Positions 1-8,574 are shown, counted from the stretch's first letter. The stretch is 64,000 nt of DNA from Bacillota bacterium (GCA_023436245.1 JAEZJZ010000102.1:3288-67287); one strand, 5' to 3'. Notes: a model not told the origin generated them from the letters alone. Made by a program: numbers and translations.

Positions 1-1880
1 CGGATCAGGCGTCCGTAGCCTTGCTTCAGGCGAATGATCGCTTCCGGCAGTTGGTAATGTTGAAACGGGTTAAGCCCCTTGGCCGTGAGGGCTTCCATGC
101 GCGCCTCCGTGATCGGATGGTCCGGTACAGAGAAAGGTAGCTTGGCGATGATCACACAGCGCAGCCCGTCACCCACGACATCCACCCCTTCCCAGAAAGA
201 AGAGGTGCCAAACAGCACGCCGTTTGCACTGGCCTTGTACTGGCAGAGCAGCTCGCTGCGGGAGAGGTCTCCCTGTTTGAACAGCTCCAAACCCATCCGT
301 TCCAGGTCAACTGCCACCTGTTCGAATAGGTTGTTCAACATCTGGTAAGAGGTGAACAGGACGAATGTTCCGCCAGCGGTTACTTCGCAGACATCTCTGA
401 TCAACTGCGCCAGATACTTCTCGTAGGCATAGTTGTTTCGGTAGTTCGGTTCACTGGCTTGCTCCGGCACATAAACCGCGGCGTTGCGGTCATGATCGAA
501 CGGCGAGGTCAGCACCTTGCCCAGATACTGATCTATGCCCAGGCGTTCTGCCATGAAGCGGAGGTCGGGGCTGGCCAGTGTGGCAGAGGTGAGCACTGTC
601 ACCAGTTCTCGGCTGAACAGTGACTCCCGCAGTAAGGAAGACATCTCGATCGGCGCAGCTTGAATCACACTTTGGGTGTAATCGCCGAGCGGGCTCTCCA
701 CCCAATAGACATGACCGTCCTGATCGCGCTGCAGCACAAAGTCGATGTCCCGCGCCAGCGCTTTCCAACGGGTGACCATCTGCTCCAGCTCCGCTGTCTC
801 CTCGTCCGAAAGCTGCGCCGACGTTTGCAGCAGTTCCAGGTAATGCTGGATCTCCTTCAGGTCTTGGATGAAGGGGTTCTCCGGCTTTTCATCATCGGGC
901 AACAGTCGCTTCACAGTCTGATTGCCCGTGAGCAACGCTAGCCGTTGCAGGAAACGATCGACATTGTCGAAATACGTTTTCAAAGTGTTCTCGATGTCCT
1001 GCGCCAGCAGTGGTTCGTTGGTCAGTAGTTCATGCATGGCGCCCTTGGCCAGCAGGCTGCGCAGTCTGCCGCCGACCGTCTTCAAACGATAGCCATCCAC
1101 TAAGATGGACATGGTGTGACTGGCCACGTCTTCGATGTGATGCGCCTCATCCAGAATCACCAGGTCATAGGGTGGGAGGATGCCCTCATCAGAATCGGCT
1201 GTTCCCCGCAAAGCCAAGTCGGTGAAGAAGAGCGCGTGATTGCTGATGATGATGTCTGCTTCCTTTAGCGCTTCTCGGGCCGAGCGGAAGAAGCAATCCT
1301 TGACCAAGGGGCATCTGCGTTCCAGACAAGTGTCCTGTGAGGACGCCAGCGTGTTCCAAAGGGTGGACGAGACATTTACCGGCAGTTGGCTGCGGTCTCC
1401 CAACAGAAAGTCGCCGTCAGCAAACAATAGGTCCTTCAGGCGTGTGAACTCCTGCGCGTCAGCCAGACTCTCAAACAAGGGCTGATCGCTCATCAAAATG
1501 TCCCGCACACGGCGGCGGCAGAGGTAGTTGCTCCGGCCTTTGGCCAATGCCACCTCAAAATGCACGTGGTTGCCCAGGATGGATTGCAGCAAGGGGATAT
1601 CCTTGTTCAGCAGTTGCTCCTGCAGGTTGATCGTATGGGTGGAGATGACAACCCGGTGTTCATCACCGGTGGCCAACGTAGCCAAGACCGCCAGCAGATA
1701 GGCCAAAGACTTGCCGGTGCCCGTTCCAGCCTCCACCAGCACATGACGGTTGATGTACAGGCCGTTCAGGATCTGGTTCGTCATCTGCCGTTGCTCGGGC
1801 CGCTGTTCATACCCCGGGAATTGCGCAGCTAGTGCCGCCTGGAACTGATCCAATGTGTTCTTCACTCTGACTACGTCCAT
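1..1880 (-). CDS. dinG: DinG/XPD-type ATP-dependent DNA helicase (3' end beyond window)
   Basis: Superfamily 2 helicase of the DinG/XPD group, expected to unwind DNA 5' to 3' in repair or R-loop removal. The minus strand is open from ATG at 1880 (GGGGAG Shine-Dalgarno just upstream) to the window edge, at least 626 residues. Walker A (EAGTGTGKS) lies near residue 50 and the DEAH box (LDEAHHIED) near residue 242. Between them four cysteines, one in a CRRR motif followed by C-x4-C-x5-C (TCLERRCPLVKDC), match the 4Fe-4S ligand pattern of DinG. Late motifs such as GTSSFWEGVDV are present. No N-terminal exonuclease domain is visible, unlike the DinG of Bacillus. A TATAAT-like -10 can be read at 1917-1922 on this strand. 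Family assignment is firm; the biological role is inferred. Confidence 0.9.
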   Translation of the reverse strand, partial: MDVVRVKNTLDQFQAALAAQFPGYEQRPEQRQMTNQILNGLYINRHVLVEAGTGTGKSLAYLLAVLATLATGDEHRVVISTHTINLQEQLLNKDIPLLQSILGNHVHFEVALAKGRSNYLCRRRVRDILMSDQPLFESLADAQEFTRLKDLLFADGDFLLGDRSQLPVNVSSTLWNTLASSQDTCLERRCPLVKDCFFRSAREALKEADIIISNHALFFTDLALRGTADSDEGILPPYDLVILDEAHHIEDVASHTMSILVDGYRLKTVGGRLRSLLAKGAMHELLTNEPLLAQDIENTLKTYFDNVDRFLQRLALLTGNQTVKRLLPDDEKPENPFIQDLKEIQHYLELLQTSAQLSDEETAELEQMVTRWKALARDIDFVLQRDQDGHVYWVESPLGDYTQSVIQAAPIEMSSLLRESLFSRELVTVLTSATLASPDLRFMAERLGIDQYLGKVLTSPFDHDRNAAVYVPEQASEPNYRNNYAYEKYLAQLIRDVCEVTAGGTFVLFTSYQMLNNLFEQVAVDLERMGLELFKQGDLSRSELLCQYKASANGVLFGTSSFWEGVDVVGDGLRCVIIAKLPFSVPDHPITEARMEALTAKGLNPFQHYQLPEAIIRLKQGYGRLI

Positions 1881-2091
1881 TAGCTCTCACTCCCCGCGGC
1901 AAATCGTTCTCGCTCCATTATACCTTCTCACGGGCAGCACTGTCCGAACTTCCTTGCGGACCAGGTTTGCAGCGGTACGTTTTGCGCAGACTAACTGGAA
2001 GGCATCCGCCAGGTAGCCCAGTCCGCAACGACGGGCCGCGCAGTTGCGGCGCTTGCTGCTTGGGACACACTTGGCAGGGGAGGGCGGTCAA

Positions 2092-2997
2092 TTGTCACTC
2101 GGAAAACGGTTGGGCCTGCTGGCCAAGGCGGTGAGAGCACCATTCCTGCTAGCCAGCACTATTCCAGTGCTGCTCGGTGCAGCGGTGGCGTTGGCCAACA
2201 CCGGTCGATTCAACCTCTGCTTGCTGCTGGAGAGCCTGCTTGGCTGCGTTGCCCTGCAAGCGGGGGCCAATGTGGCCAACGATTACTACGACTGGCTGAG
2301 CGGAGCCGACGCGCGCTGCCATCCGTCACCTTACAACGGGGGCAGTCAGGTGCTGCCGTCCGGGCAAGCCACTGCTGAGCAGGAACGTCGGCTCTACCTA
2401 ATTCTCTATGCCAGCGCTCTGCTGATTGGGTGTCATGTAGCATGGCAAGCCGGCCCGGCGGCGCTCTTGATCGGTTTGACCGGGCTCGTGCTCGGCCACT
2501 GCTATACTGCTCCGCCGGTCGCTTTCTCCTACCGAGGGTTGGGGGAGTTGGTTACCGGCATTACCTTTGGTCCGCTCATCGTCAGCGGCTCTTACCTGGT
2601 GCAGGCCGGTCGCATGCATTGGTTACCGGTATTGGTCTCCGTGCCCGTCGGTCTGTTGATCACCGCTGTGCTGTACATCAATGAGTTTCCCGATTATCTG
2701 TCCGATCAGGCGGTGGGCAAGCTGACCTGGGTCGTGCGCACGCATGCCCAACAGCTCTGGGTATATCAGTGGTTGGTCGGCGCCGCTACTCTGACCGCTC
2801 TCTGCCTGCTGGCACTGCAGAGCCTCTGGTTCCTGCTGGCAGCGATCCCGTTGGCTTGGCTGGCAGGTCGCCCGCTGCTGGCAACCCGGCGCCTCAGCCC
2901 GGCCACGATGTTGCCACTGCAGCGCGGCACGCTCGAGCTGCACACCTTCACTGGCCTCGGACTGACCTTGGCCTACCTGATTAGCGGGTTGCGCTGA
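2092..2997 (+). CDS. menA: UbiA-family prenyltransferase, MenA-like (DHNA polyprenyltransferase)
   Basis: Integral-membrane UbiA-family prenyltransferase, about 301 residues, most like 1,4-dihydroxy-2-naphthoate polyprenyltransferase, which attaches the isoprenoid tail in menaquinone synthesis. The first Asp-rich motif is ANDYYDWLSGAD and the second NEFPDYLSDQAVGK; both bind Mg-diphosphate in the family. PYNGGSQVLPSG after the first motif is typical of MenA-like members. Many hydrophobic helices follow. The frame is open from a TTG at 2044, but TTG at 2092 is preceded at 2076-2087 by a strong AGGGGAGGG site and gives the normal family length, so I chose it. No other men genes are in the window, so the acceptor substrate is inferred; another UbiA function is possible. 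Confidence 0.7.
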   Translation: MSLGKRLGLLAKAVRAPFLLASTIPVLLGAAVALANTGRFNLCLLLESLLGCVALQAGANVANDYYDWLSGADARCHPSPYNGGSQVLPSGQATAEQERRLYLILYASALLIGCHVAWQAGPAALLIGLTGLVLGHCYTAPPVAFSYRGLGELVTGITFGPLIVSGSYLVQAGRMHWLPVLVSVPVGLLITAVLYINEFPDYLSDQAVGKLTWVVRTHAQQLWVYQWLVGAATLTALCLLALQSLWFLLAAIPLAWLAGRPLLATRRLSPATMLPLQRGTLELHTFTGLGLTLAYLISGLR

Positions 2998-3000
2998 TGG

Positions 3001-3234
3001 TCACTCCGGGCTTCGCAACAGTGGCACGGCCACGTTCTGGCGGAAACCACAGTTGTCGCAGATAAGTGTATGCAGGCAGCAATTCTCCGGCTTGCCTTCC
3101 GACGCCACTAGTTCATAGGGGGCGTATGGCCCGAGATAGTCAGTGACCACTCCCTGGTCATGCATTTCCGCCTGGCAGTTAGGGCAGGTGGCGAGAATCT
3201 CCGTCAAGCCGTTGCAGACTGGACAAACCTCCAT
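3001..3234 (-). CDS. Small zinc-ribbon protein, function unknown
   Basis: A 77-residue protein with three CxxC pairs (CPVC, CPNC, CDNC) plus a CC pair, which suggests one or two zinc-ribbon knuckles. There is no signal peptide or membrane segment. ATG at 3234 is preferred over GTG at 3237 because the AGGAGGT site (3242-3248 on the minus strand) then sits at proper spacing. It converges on the prenyltransferase gene with only three bases between the stop codons. I do not recognise a named family; a small metal-binding regulator or assembly factor is possible. Confidence 0.7.
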   Translation of the reverse strand: MEVCPVCNGLTEILATCPNCQAEMHDQGVVTDYLGPYAPYELVASEGKPENCCLHTLICDNCGFRQNVAVPLLRSPE

Positions 3235-3376
3235 CACCTCACCTCCTCACCTGGTTGCATGGTTTCAGTCTCTCACCGGTCAGCGTCCGGAATGCCAATT
3301 TGTCTGGATTGGCAGGTGCGGCGACTCTGCGTGGCGAAGGTCTAGGCAGTCGATCCATTATTGAGGAGGGGTAGCA

Positions 3377-4210
3377 GTGAATACGGAGCAAATTATGCAA
3401 TTGGCCTTGGAGTTGGCCGGTCTGACAGAAGTGCCGGCTGACTCAGCCGTGCTGGTGCCGGGCGAGAACATCAAACGAGTGCTGGTGGGAGTGGACATGG
3501 GCACAGCCGAAATGCTGCTGGCCAAGCAACTTGGCTGCGACTGCGTGATCGGTCATCACCCGGTGGGCGGTCCTGCCCGGGCAGCTTTCTCCCAGGTGAT
3601 GCAGCGGCAAATTGAGCGCATGATGGAAGCGGGCATCCCGATCAATCAGGCGCAGAAGGCTTTGGCCAAGAAGGTTGGTCAAGTTGAGCGTTCCGGCCAC
3701 GCCGGAAACTATGATCAGGCTTGGTCAGCCGCCAGGTTGCTCAACCTGCCCTTGGTCAGTATCCACACTCCAACCGACATTCTGGCTGAGCGCGCAGTGC
3801 AGCAGCATTTGGACAAAGCATTGGCCGGAAACCAGTATGCCAAGCTGCAGGACATCATTGACGCGCTGATGGAGCTTCCTGAGTACCAGAAGACGCTGAG
3901 CGGTCCAGTTATTCGCGTTGGCAGCAAGGACGACTATGCTGGCAAGCACTTTGTGCTCATGGCCGGCGGCACCAATGGCGGGGTGGATGTGCTCAAGGCT
4001 TACTATGCGGCCGGCGTGGGCACAACCGTGGCCATGCACATGCCGGAAGACGTGATCACAGCCATCAAGGAGCAGAACATCGGCAATGTGGTGGTGGCCG
4101 GACACATGGCCAGCGACTCCATCGGCATCAATCAGTTGCTGCGTGCCCTGGAAGAGCGGGGAGTGGAAGTGCTGCGCATGAGCGGCGTAATTGACCCCAG
4201 CAACTCGTAG
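3377..4210 (+). CDS. NIF3-like dinuclear-metal protein
   Basis: 277-residue member of the NIF3 (NGG1p-interacting factor 3) superfamily. IGHHPVGG near residue 55 and GHMASDSIGINQL near residue 240 carry the histidine/acid residues that bind two metal ions in this family. Members form hexameric rings; their reaction is not settled, and the label GTP cyclohydrolase 1 type 2 is a database inheritance. GTG start at 3377 behind GAGGAGGGG. The last codons (SNS-stop) already lie inside the 66-bp repeat array that follows, so the C-terminal tip may be repeat-derived. Confidence 0.85.
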   Translation: MNTEQIMQLALELAGLTEVPADSAVLVPGENIKRVLVGVDMGTAEMLLAKQLGCDCVIGHHPVGGPARAAFSQVMQRQIERMMEAGIPINQAQKALAKKVGQVERSGHAGNYDQAWSAARLLNLPLVSIHTPTDILAERAVQQHLDKALAGNQYAKLQDIIDALMELPEYQKTLSGPVIRVGSKDDYAGKHFVLMAGGTNGGVDVLKAYYAAGVGTTVAMHMPEDVITAIKEQNIGNVVVAGHMASDSIGINQLLRALEERGVEVLRMSGVIDPSNS

Positions 4211-4415
4211 AGTTGCGATCTCAATAGAGTGATTCTTGCCTGTCAAGAATCAGCTTGTACCTCCAGCAACTCGTAGAGTTGCGATCTCAATAGAGTGATT
4301 CTTGCCTGTCAAGAATCAGCTTGCACCTCCAGCAACTCGTAGAGTTGCGATCTCAATAAAGTGATTCTTGCTTGCCAAGAATCAGCTTGTACCTCCAGCA
4401 ACTCGTAGAGTTGAG
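4199..4415. repeat. Tandem 66-bp two-hairpin repeat array, locus A
   Basis: Three full 66-bp direct repeats plus a partial fourth; the CAACTC start recurs at 4201, 4267, 4333 and 4399. Each unit holds two perfect inverted repeats: CAACTC-GTA-GAGTTG and GATTCTTG-(5 nt)-CAAGAATC, separated by a conserved linker. Loop bases vary between copies (CCTGT, CTTGC) while the stems stay intact. The array begins within the last codons of the NIF3 gene. Related units occur inverted at 25.3 kb and, with different stems, at 17.3 kb. There are no unique spacers, so it is not a CRISPR. Confidence 0.9.
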
Positions 4416-4423
4416 ATCTTCTA

Positions 4424-4455
4424 GGCCAGCCCATCACCGGGCTGGCCTGGTTTTG
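4424..4455 (+). terminator. Rho-independent terminator after NIF3/repeat array
   Basis: Perfect 9-bp stem GGCCAGCCC/GGGCTGGCC with a 6-nt loop, followed by TGG and TTTT. It separates the NIF3 gene and its repeat array from the activase operon that starts at 4540. Confidence 0.75.
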
Positions 4456-4539
4456 TATATTCTTCCTCCCCGGCGGGTAAGGTAGGCAGTGAGTTTGGTT
4501 GTGAGGCAACCAAAGATTACCGCATGAGGAGGCGAGCAG

Positions 4540-5493
4540 TTGCGTATCGGTATCCCCAGAGCCCTGCTCTATTTTGACTATTTCCCCCTCTGGGAGGGGT
4601 TCTTTCGTGAATTGGGCTGCCAGGTGGTTGTGTCCTCGCCGACCACCATCGACATCGCCAACAACGGTGTGCGTCTGGCCTGTGATGAGGCTTGCTATCC
4701 GGTGAAGGTGCTGCACGGGCATGTACTGGATCTCGCGCAGCGAGTGGACGCCCTGTTCATTCCCAAGATCGTCAGCGTGCAGGCTGGCACCTATAGCTGT
4801 CCCAAGTTGATCGGTCTGGCGGACATGGTCCGCTTCACTATCCCTAATCTGCCGCCGATCATTGAACCGACCATCAACCTGCGCCTGGGCATGAAGGGCG
4901 TCTATCGAGCCCTGCAGTCGGCGGCGCAAGGCATCAGTCACAACCCCGTGCAAGTCTATCGCGCCTTCCGAGTGGGGGTGCGGGATTGGCGCAGCTACCA
5001 GCGCCGGCTGCAGAGCGGACGCCTGCCTGGGGTAAAGGAGGATGCTGGTTCCTTACACGCCGCCAAGCGGCCCGTGGCCGTGATAGGGCATCCCTATGAC
5101 CTCTATGATAATTTCTTGAACCTCGACCTGCTGCAGCGGCTCAATCGTTGGGGCTATCAGGTGTACACCCCGGAGATGTTGCCCGAGCGAACTCTGCGTC
5201 AGGCCAACCGCAGGTTGCGCAAGCAGTTGTTTTGGTCACTCGGGAGACGCGTGCTGGGAGGCGCTATTCACTTTTCTGAGCGATCGGATATTCGCGGCAT
5301 CATTCACATCGCCTCTTTTGGCTGTGGTCTCGAGTCTCTGGTGGCGGACATGGCCGAGCGGGCTGCCCGACGCTATGGTAAGCCGTTCATGCTGCTGACC
5401 ATGGATGAGCACACCGGCGAAGCCGGCATGCTCACCCGGCTGGAGGCTTTCCTGGACATGTTGGCCTGGAGGGAGGAAGTCTCGTGCGTGTGA
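4540..5493 (+). CDS. Acyl-CoA dehydratase activase-related protein (COG3580-like)
   Basis: 317-residue protein of the group annotated as 2-hydroxyacyl-CoA dehydratase activase-related (DUF2229/COG3580), related to the HgdB-type iron-sulfur subunits. It opens with MRIGIPRALLYFDYFPLW, carries conserved cysteines in DEACYPVK, GTYSCPK and ASFGCG, and ends with LTMDEHTGEAGMLTRLEAF, a signature shared with the next gene. In many Firmicutes this segment, the next one and the ATPase are fused in one very large protein; here they are three genes. TTG start at 4540 behind GAGGAGGCGAG. Stop overlaps the next start by 10 bp, implying coupled translation. Substrate unknown. Confidence 0.8.
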   Translation: MRIGIPRALLYFDYFPLWEGFFRELGCQVVVSSPTTIDIANNGVRLACDEACYPVKVLHGHVLDLAQRVDALFIPKIVSVQAGTYSCPKLIGLADMVRFTIPNLPPIIEPTINLRLGMKGVYRALQSAAQGISHNPVQVYRAFRVGVRDWRSYQRRLQSGRLPGVKEDAGSLHAAKRPVAVIGHPYDLYDNFLNLDLLQRLNRWGYQVYTPEMLPERTLRQANRRLRKQLFWSLGRRVLGGAIHFSERSDIRGIIHIASFGCGLESLVADMAERAARRYGKPFMLLTMDEHTGEAGMLTRLEAFLDMLAWREEVSCV

Positions 5494-6599
5494 CTTTCCC
5501 GCACATGGGCATCTCCTGGGTTGGCATCAAACACTTGCTCACGGAGATCGGCTTTGAGGTGGTTGTTCCGCCGGCTGTGACCCGGCGCACTTTGGAGCTC
5601 GGAATCAAGGCCGCCCCTGAGTCGATCTGCTTGCCGTTCAAAGTGAACTTGGGCAATTACTTGGAGGCGATTGCTGCCGGGGCGGATGTGGTCTTCATGG
5701 TGGGTGGAATCGGCCCTTGCCGCCTGGGATACTACGCCGAGGTACAGCGGGAGATTCTGCAGGACATGGGCCTGCCGGTGGAAGTGATCGTGCTCGAGCG
5801 GGAGAACTTTCTGCGCGAGATAGCGAGAGCAGTCAAGTCAGTCGGGATCTCCTTTCCCTGGACCAGGCTCGTGCCGTTGGTGCGGTTCTGCTTGGCCAAA
5901 GTGGGTTATCTGGATCGGCTGGAGGCGGAGCTGATGCGCGATCGCTACCGTGAAAAACGGCCAGGTGCCTGTTCACGCTTATTTGAAGAGACAGTCAAGC
6001 GTGTCGATGATGCCGCCAGCCATGCCTCCTTGCGCACAATTGCCCGGGATGTACAGCATCGTTTAGCCGAAATATTGGCAGCGCCAACCGAGCATCCCTT
6101 GCGCATCGCGGTGTTGGGGGAAATCTACATGTTGATCGAGAACTCGGTGAATCTGGGAGTGGTGGAAAAGTTGGGTGGGCTCGGTGCATCTGTTGAGCGT
6201 GACATGTATAGCTCCCATTGGGTGCGCGAGCACCTGTTGCCTGATCCCCGCATGCGACGTCACGCGCGCCACATAGAGCGTCTGGCCAAGCCATATCTCC
6301 CGCAGCGTGTCGGCGGGCACGGGCTGGAGACCATCGGGCACGCCGTGCTCTATGCCCGAGCTGGGTTCGACGGGTTGGTGCAGATCCTGCCGCTCACCTG
6401 CATGCCCGAGATTATCGCTGAGAGCATCCTGCCGTCTATCAGTCGAGACATGGGTATTCCGGTGATGACCTTAACGCTGGATGAGCACTCAGCAGAAGCG
6501 GGTGTGCAGACCAGGCTGGAGGCCTTCACGGATATGCTGCGACAGCGGCGGATGCGAGCAGAAGGAGGTCAAAGAGATGCGCTTGGCGCTTGGCGTTGA
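5484..6599 (+). CDS. CoA-dehydratase activase-related protein (COG3581-like)
   Basis: 371 residues, second member of the activase-related triad. It begins MRVTFPHMGISWVGIKHLL, has cysteine-bearing motifs APESICLPFKVN, GGIGPCRLGYY and LPLTCMPEIIAE, and repeats the signature LTLDEHSAEAGVQTRLEAF near its end, showing ancestry shared with the upstream protein. The cysteines are plausible ligands for an iron-sulfur cluster by analogy with HgdA/HgdB and double-cubane proteins; that is inference. GTG start overlaps the upstream gene, and its 3' end overlaps the ATPase gene by 23 bp. Confidence 0.8.
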   Translation: MRVTFPHMGISWVGIKHLLTEIGFEVVVPPAVTRRTLELGIKAAPESICLPFKVNLGNYLEAIAAGADVVFMVGGIGPCRLGYYAEVQREILQDMGLPVEVIVLERENFLREIARAVKSVGISFPWTRLVPLVRFCLAKVGYLDRLEAELMRDRYREKRPGACSRLFEETVKRVDDAASHASLRTIARDVQHRLAEILAAPTEHPLRIAVLGEIYMLIENSVNLGVVEKLGGLGASVERDMYSSHWVREHLLPDPRMRRHARHIERLAKPYLPQRVGGHGLETIGHAVLYARAGFDGLVQILPLTCMPEIIAESILPSISRDMGIPVMTLTLDEHSAEAGVQTRLEAFTDMLRQRRMRAEGGQRDALGAWR

Positions 6600-7554
6600 T
6601 GTTGGTTCAGTCAGCACCAACCTGGTGGCGATGGACGAGCACAATCAGGTTCAGTGCCAACTCTACTTGCGCACCCGCGGCAATCCGATTGCCGTGGTGC
6701 AGTCAGGTTTGGCTGAAATGCAGCGCATGCTGCCGGCCGATTCCGAGGTGATTGCCTGCGGCACTACCGGCAGCGGGCGGCAACTAGCGGCCCACCTGAT
6801 CGGAGCAGATTGCATCAAGAACGAGATCACTGCTCACGCAGTGGCCGCCTTGGCCGTCTGTGAGGGTGTGCAGACAGTGCTGGAGATCGGGGGACAGGAT
6901 TCGAAGATCATCATTCTGCGTGACGGCGTGGTGGTCGATTTTGCCATGAACACGGTCTGCGCTGCCGGCACCGGTTCCTTCTTGGATCGTCAGGCAGCTC
7001 GCCTAGGCATCGACATTTCGGAGCTGGGGCCGCTGGCCCTGGCCGCCAGTCAGGGGACACGCATCGCCGGACGCTGTGCAGTCTTCGCCGAATCAGACAT
7101 GATTCATAAGCAGCAGTCGGGCCACTCCACCGAGGAAATAGTGCGTGGCTTGTGCGATGCATTGGTCCGCAACTACCTGAGCAACGTGGCTAAAGGCAAG
7201 GAGATTCGGCCGGCGGTCGTGTTTCAGGGGGGGGTGGCGGCGAACGTTGGGATCAGGCGAGCCTTTGAGGAAGCCCTGGACACCAGACTGACAATCCCTG
7301 AGCATTTCAGCGTGATGGGGGCGATTGGGGCGGGAATGCTTGCCCGGCGCCAGATCCGGCAGACAGGCGCTGGCACCAAGTTTCGCGGTTTTCAGATTGC
7401 CGCCGCCAACTGTCGGGCCGCGACTCGCGACTGTTCTGGATGCGCCAATTGTTGCGAAGTGGTGGAGTTTGAGATTGATGGGCGCGTGATTGCGCGTTGG
7501 GGTGACCGCTGCGGCAAGTGGAGTCTGCGGCAGGAGGCAATCGCGGACAATTAG
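6577..7554 (+). CDS. BadF/BadG/BcrA/BcrD-type ATPase (HgdC-like activase)
   Basis: 325-residue ASKHA-fold ATPase of the 2-hydroxyacyl-CoA dehydratase activator type, which couples ATP hydrolysis to low-potential electron transfer. Phosphate-1 motif GVDVGSVSTNLVAMD is at the N-terminus; LEIGGQDSKII and FQGGVAANVGI follow. The two cysteines that bind the inter-subunit 4Fe-4S cluster in HgdC correspond to NTVCAAGTGSF and IAGRCAVFAESD. The C-terminus adds a cysteine-rich tail (DCSGCANCC...DRCGKW) not needed by classic HgdC, perhaps another metal site. The frame is open from 6481, but ATG at 6577 with AAGGAGGT at 6562-6569 is clearly the start. Third gene of the operon. Confidence 0.9.
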   Translation: MRLALGVDVGSVSTNLVAMDEHNQVQCQLYLRTRGNPIAVVQSGLAEMQRMLPADSEVIACGTTGSGRQLAAHLIGADCIKNEITAHAVAALAVCEGVQTVLEIGGQDSKIIILRDGVVVDFAMNTVCAAGTGSFLDRQAARLGIDISELGPLALAASQGTRIAGRCAVFAESDMIHKQQSGHSTEEIVRGLCDALVRNYLSNVAKGKEIRPAVVFQGGVAANVGIRRAFEEALDTRLTIPEHFSVMGAIGAGMLARRQIRQTGAGTKFRGFQIAAANCRAATRDCSGCANCCEVVEFEIDGRVIARWGDRCGKWSLRQEAIADN

Positions 7555-7593
7555 CGCCTGTGAACCAGAACTGCCATGAAAGTGGCCAACTCC

Positions 7594-7621
7594 GGGGACC
7601 CGCGTTCAAGGGTCCCCTTTG
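7594..7621 (+). terminator. Rho-independent terminator after activase operon
   Basis: Perfect 8-bp stem GGGGACCC/GGGTCCCC with an 8-nt loop, followed by TTTGCTTTG, 40 bp beyond the ATPase stop codon. Confidence 0.75.
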
Positions 7622-7730
7622 CTTTGCCGCGGGCATTCGCTGGTCCCGATTGGCAGGTCGAAAAGACGAACATTCCTGCCGGTTGGGGATAGACTAAGCA
7701 TGCGGATTGCCTGCGAGGGAGGTGAGGGAT

Positions 7731-7895
7731 ATGCGTTGGCTGAAGCTGACCGAACAGCGGCAGCCTGAGCGGGATGACGGGCATTGGCCGCTGTCGATTG
7801 AAGAGTTGTCGATCGCAGCAGAGAAGCAGGGATTGGATCGGGAAGAGACCTATCTCTATTGGAGCAACGAGTATCCAACAGAGGAACCAAGATAA
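7731..7895 (+). CDS. Hypothetical 54-residue protein
   Basis: Small charged protein beginning MRWLKLTEQRQPERDDGHW and ending YLYWSNEYPTEEPR. ATG at 7731 follows a strong GGGAGGTGAGGG site, which supports it as real. There is no membrane segment or known motif; ELSIAAEKQGLDREE is predicted helical. It ends 8 bp before the bioY promoter, so it is probably its own unit. Function not recognised. Confidence 0.55.
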   Translation: MRWLKLTEQRQPERDDGHWPLSIEELSIAAEKQGLDREETYLYWSNEYPTEEPR

Positions 7896-7929
7896 TTGTT
7901 GACTTGCATTGACAATGGGGTTAACATTA
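7896..7929 (+). promoter_or_regulatory. bioY promoter overlapped by BirA-type operator
   Basis: A vegetative promoter can be read as TTGACT (7899-7904), 17 bp, TAACAT (7922-7927). Superimposed is a dyad, TTGTTGAC (7896-7903) and GTTAACAT (7920-7927) with a 16-bp gap, close to the Firmicutes BirA half-sites TTGTTAAC/GTTAACAA. The overlap would let biotin-charged BirA, encoded just downstream, block RNA polymerase. Seen: the sequence and spacing. Known: BirA represses bioY in Firmicutes. Confidence 0.7.
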
Positions 7930-7954
7930 CTCCGATAAGAGGAGTGATGCTTGC

Positions 7955-8521
7955 ATGCGCCTGACCCCAAGCCGAATGACCAGAATTGCTCTGTTCACTG
8001 CACTGCACATTGCGGCGGCTGTTACCCTGCGCTTGGCCGGAGAAGCTGCTGTTCCCTTCAGCCTGGTCCCGTTGTTTGTGCTGATGGCCGGTCTCTTTCT
8101 GGGAAGAGACGGAGCTCTCAGTCTGCTCATCTACGCGCTGCTCGGCCTGGCCGGAGTTCCTGTCTTCGCCAAGCCCCCGTTCGGCGGTATCGTCTATTTG
8201 CTGCAGCCGAGCTTTGGCTTCGTGATTGGCTACATTTTCGCTGCCTACGCCATCGGTTGGCTGGTCGAGCGACGCAACCTGCGCACACCGGCCCAATTCT
8301 TTTTAGCCGGATTGCTCGGGCTGGGTTTGCTCTATCTGGTTGGACTGCCGTACCTGTACCTAGTGCTGCGCCTCGTGTTGGAAAAGACGTTGTCTTTGCG
8401 TCAAGTTCTGGCTGTTGGGTTCCTGCCCTTCATCGCGCTGGACCTACTGAAAGCCGGAATCGCCGCTTGGTTAGTCGCAGTCATTCAGAAGCGACTGCCG
8501 GATAGGCAGCAGGGCCGCTGA
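7955..8521 (+). CDS. bioY: Biotin transporter BioY
   Basis: 188-residue S-component of a biotin transporter with about six membrane helices. Diagnostic stretches are GLFLGRDGALSLLIYALLG, GVPVFAKPPFGG and LLQPSFGFVIGY. BioY binds biotin and works alone or with an ECF energizing module; none is encoded nearby. ATG at 7955 follows AAGAGGAG. The operator just upstream and the convergent birA gene point to biotin-dependent repression. No biotin biosynthesis genes are in the window. Confidence 0.93.
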   Translation: MRLTPSRMTRIALFTALHIAAAVTLRLAGEAAVPFSLVPLFVLMAGLFLGRDGALSLLIYALLGLAGVPVFAKPPFGGIVYLLQPSFGFVIGYIFAAYAIGWLVERRNLRTPAQFFLAGLLGLGLLYLVGLPYLYLVLRLVLEKTLSLRQVLAVGFLPFIALDLLKAGIAAWLVAVIQKRLPDRQQGR

Positions 8522-8536
8522 CAAAATGCGAAGCAA

Positions 8537-8574
8537 GACGGGGCAACTGACAGCTTGACTGCAGTTGCCCCGTC
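8537..8574. terminator. Shared terminator hairpin between bioY and birA
   Basis: Perfect 13-bp stem, GACGGGGCAACTG with CAGTTGCCCCGTC, around a 12-nt loop, lying between the convergent bioY and birA stop codons and ending five bases short of the birA stop. It could stop transcription from either side, although the T-tract is weak. Confidence 0.65.

Noticed and set aside
3725..4246. Antisense His-rich frame opposite the NIF3 gene
   Set aside because: A shadow of the codon bias of the plus-strand gene; no start site and no homology pattern.
4199..4415. Possible CRISPR array
   Set aside because: The 66-bp units are near-identical throughout with no unique spacers, and no cas genes are present.
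4309..4953. Long minus-strand open frame of about 214 codons
   Set aside because: It runs antisense to a clear gene and through the repeat array, contains the repeat translated several times and has no recognisable motif.
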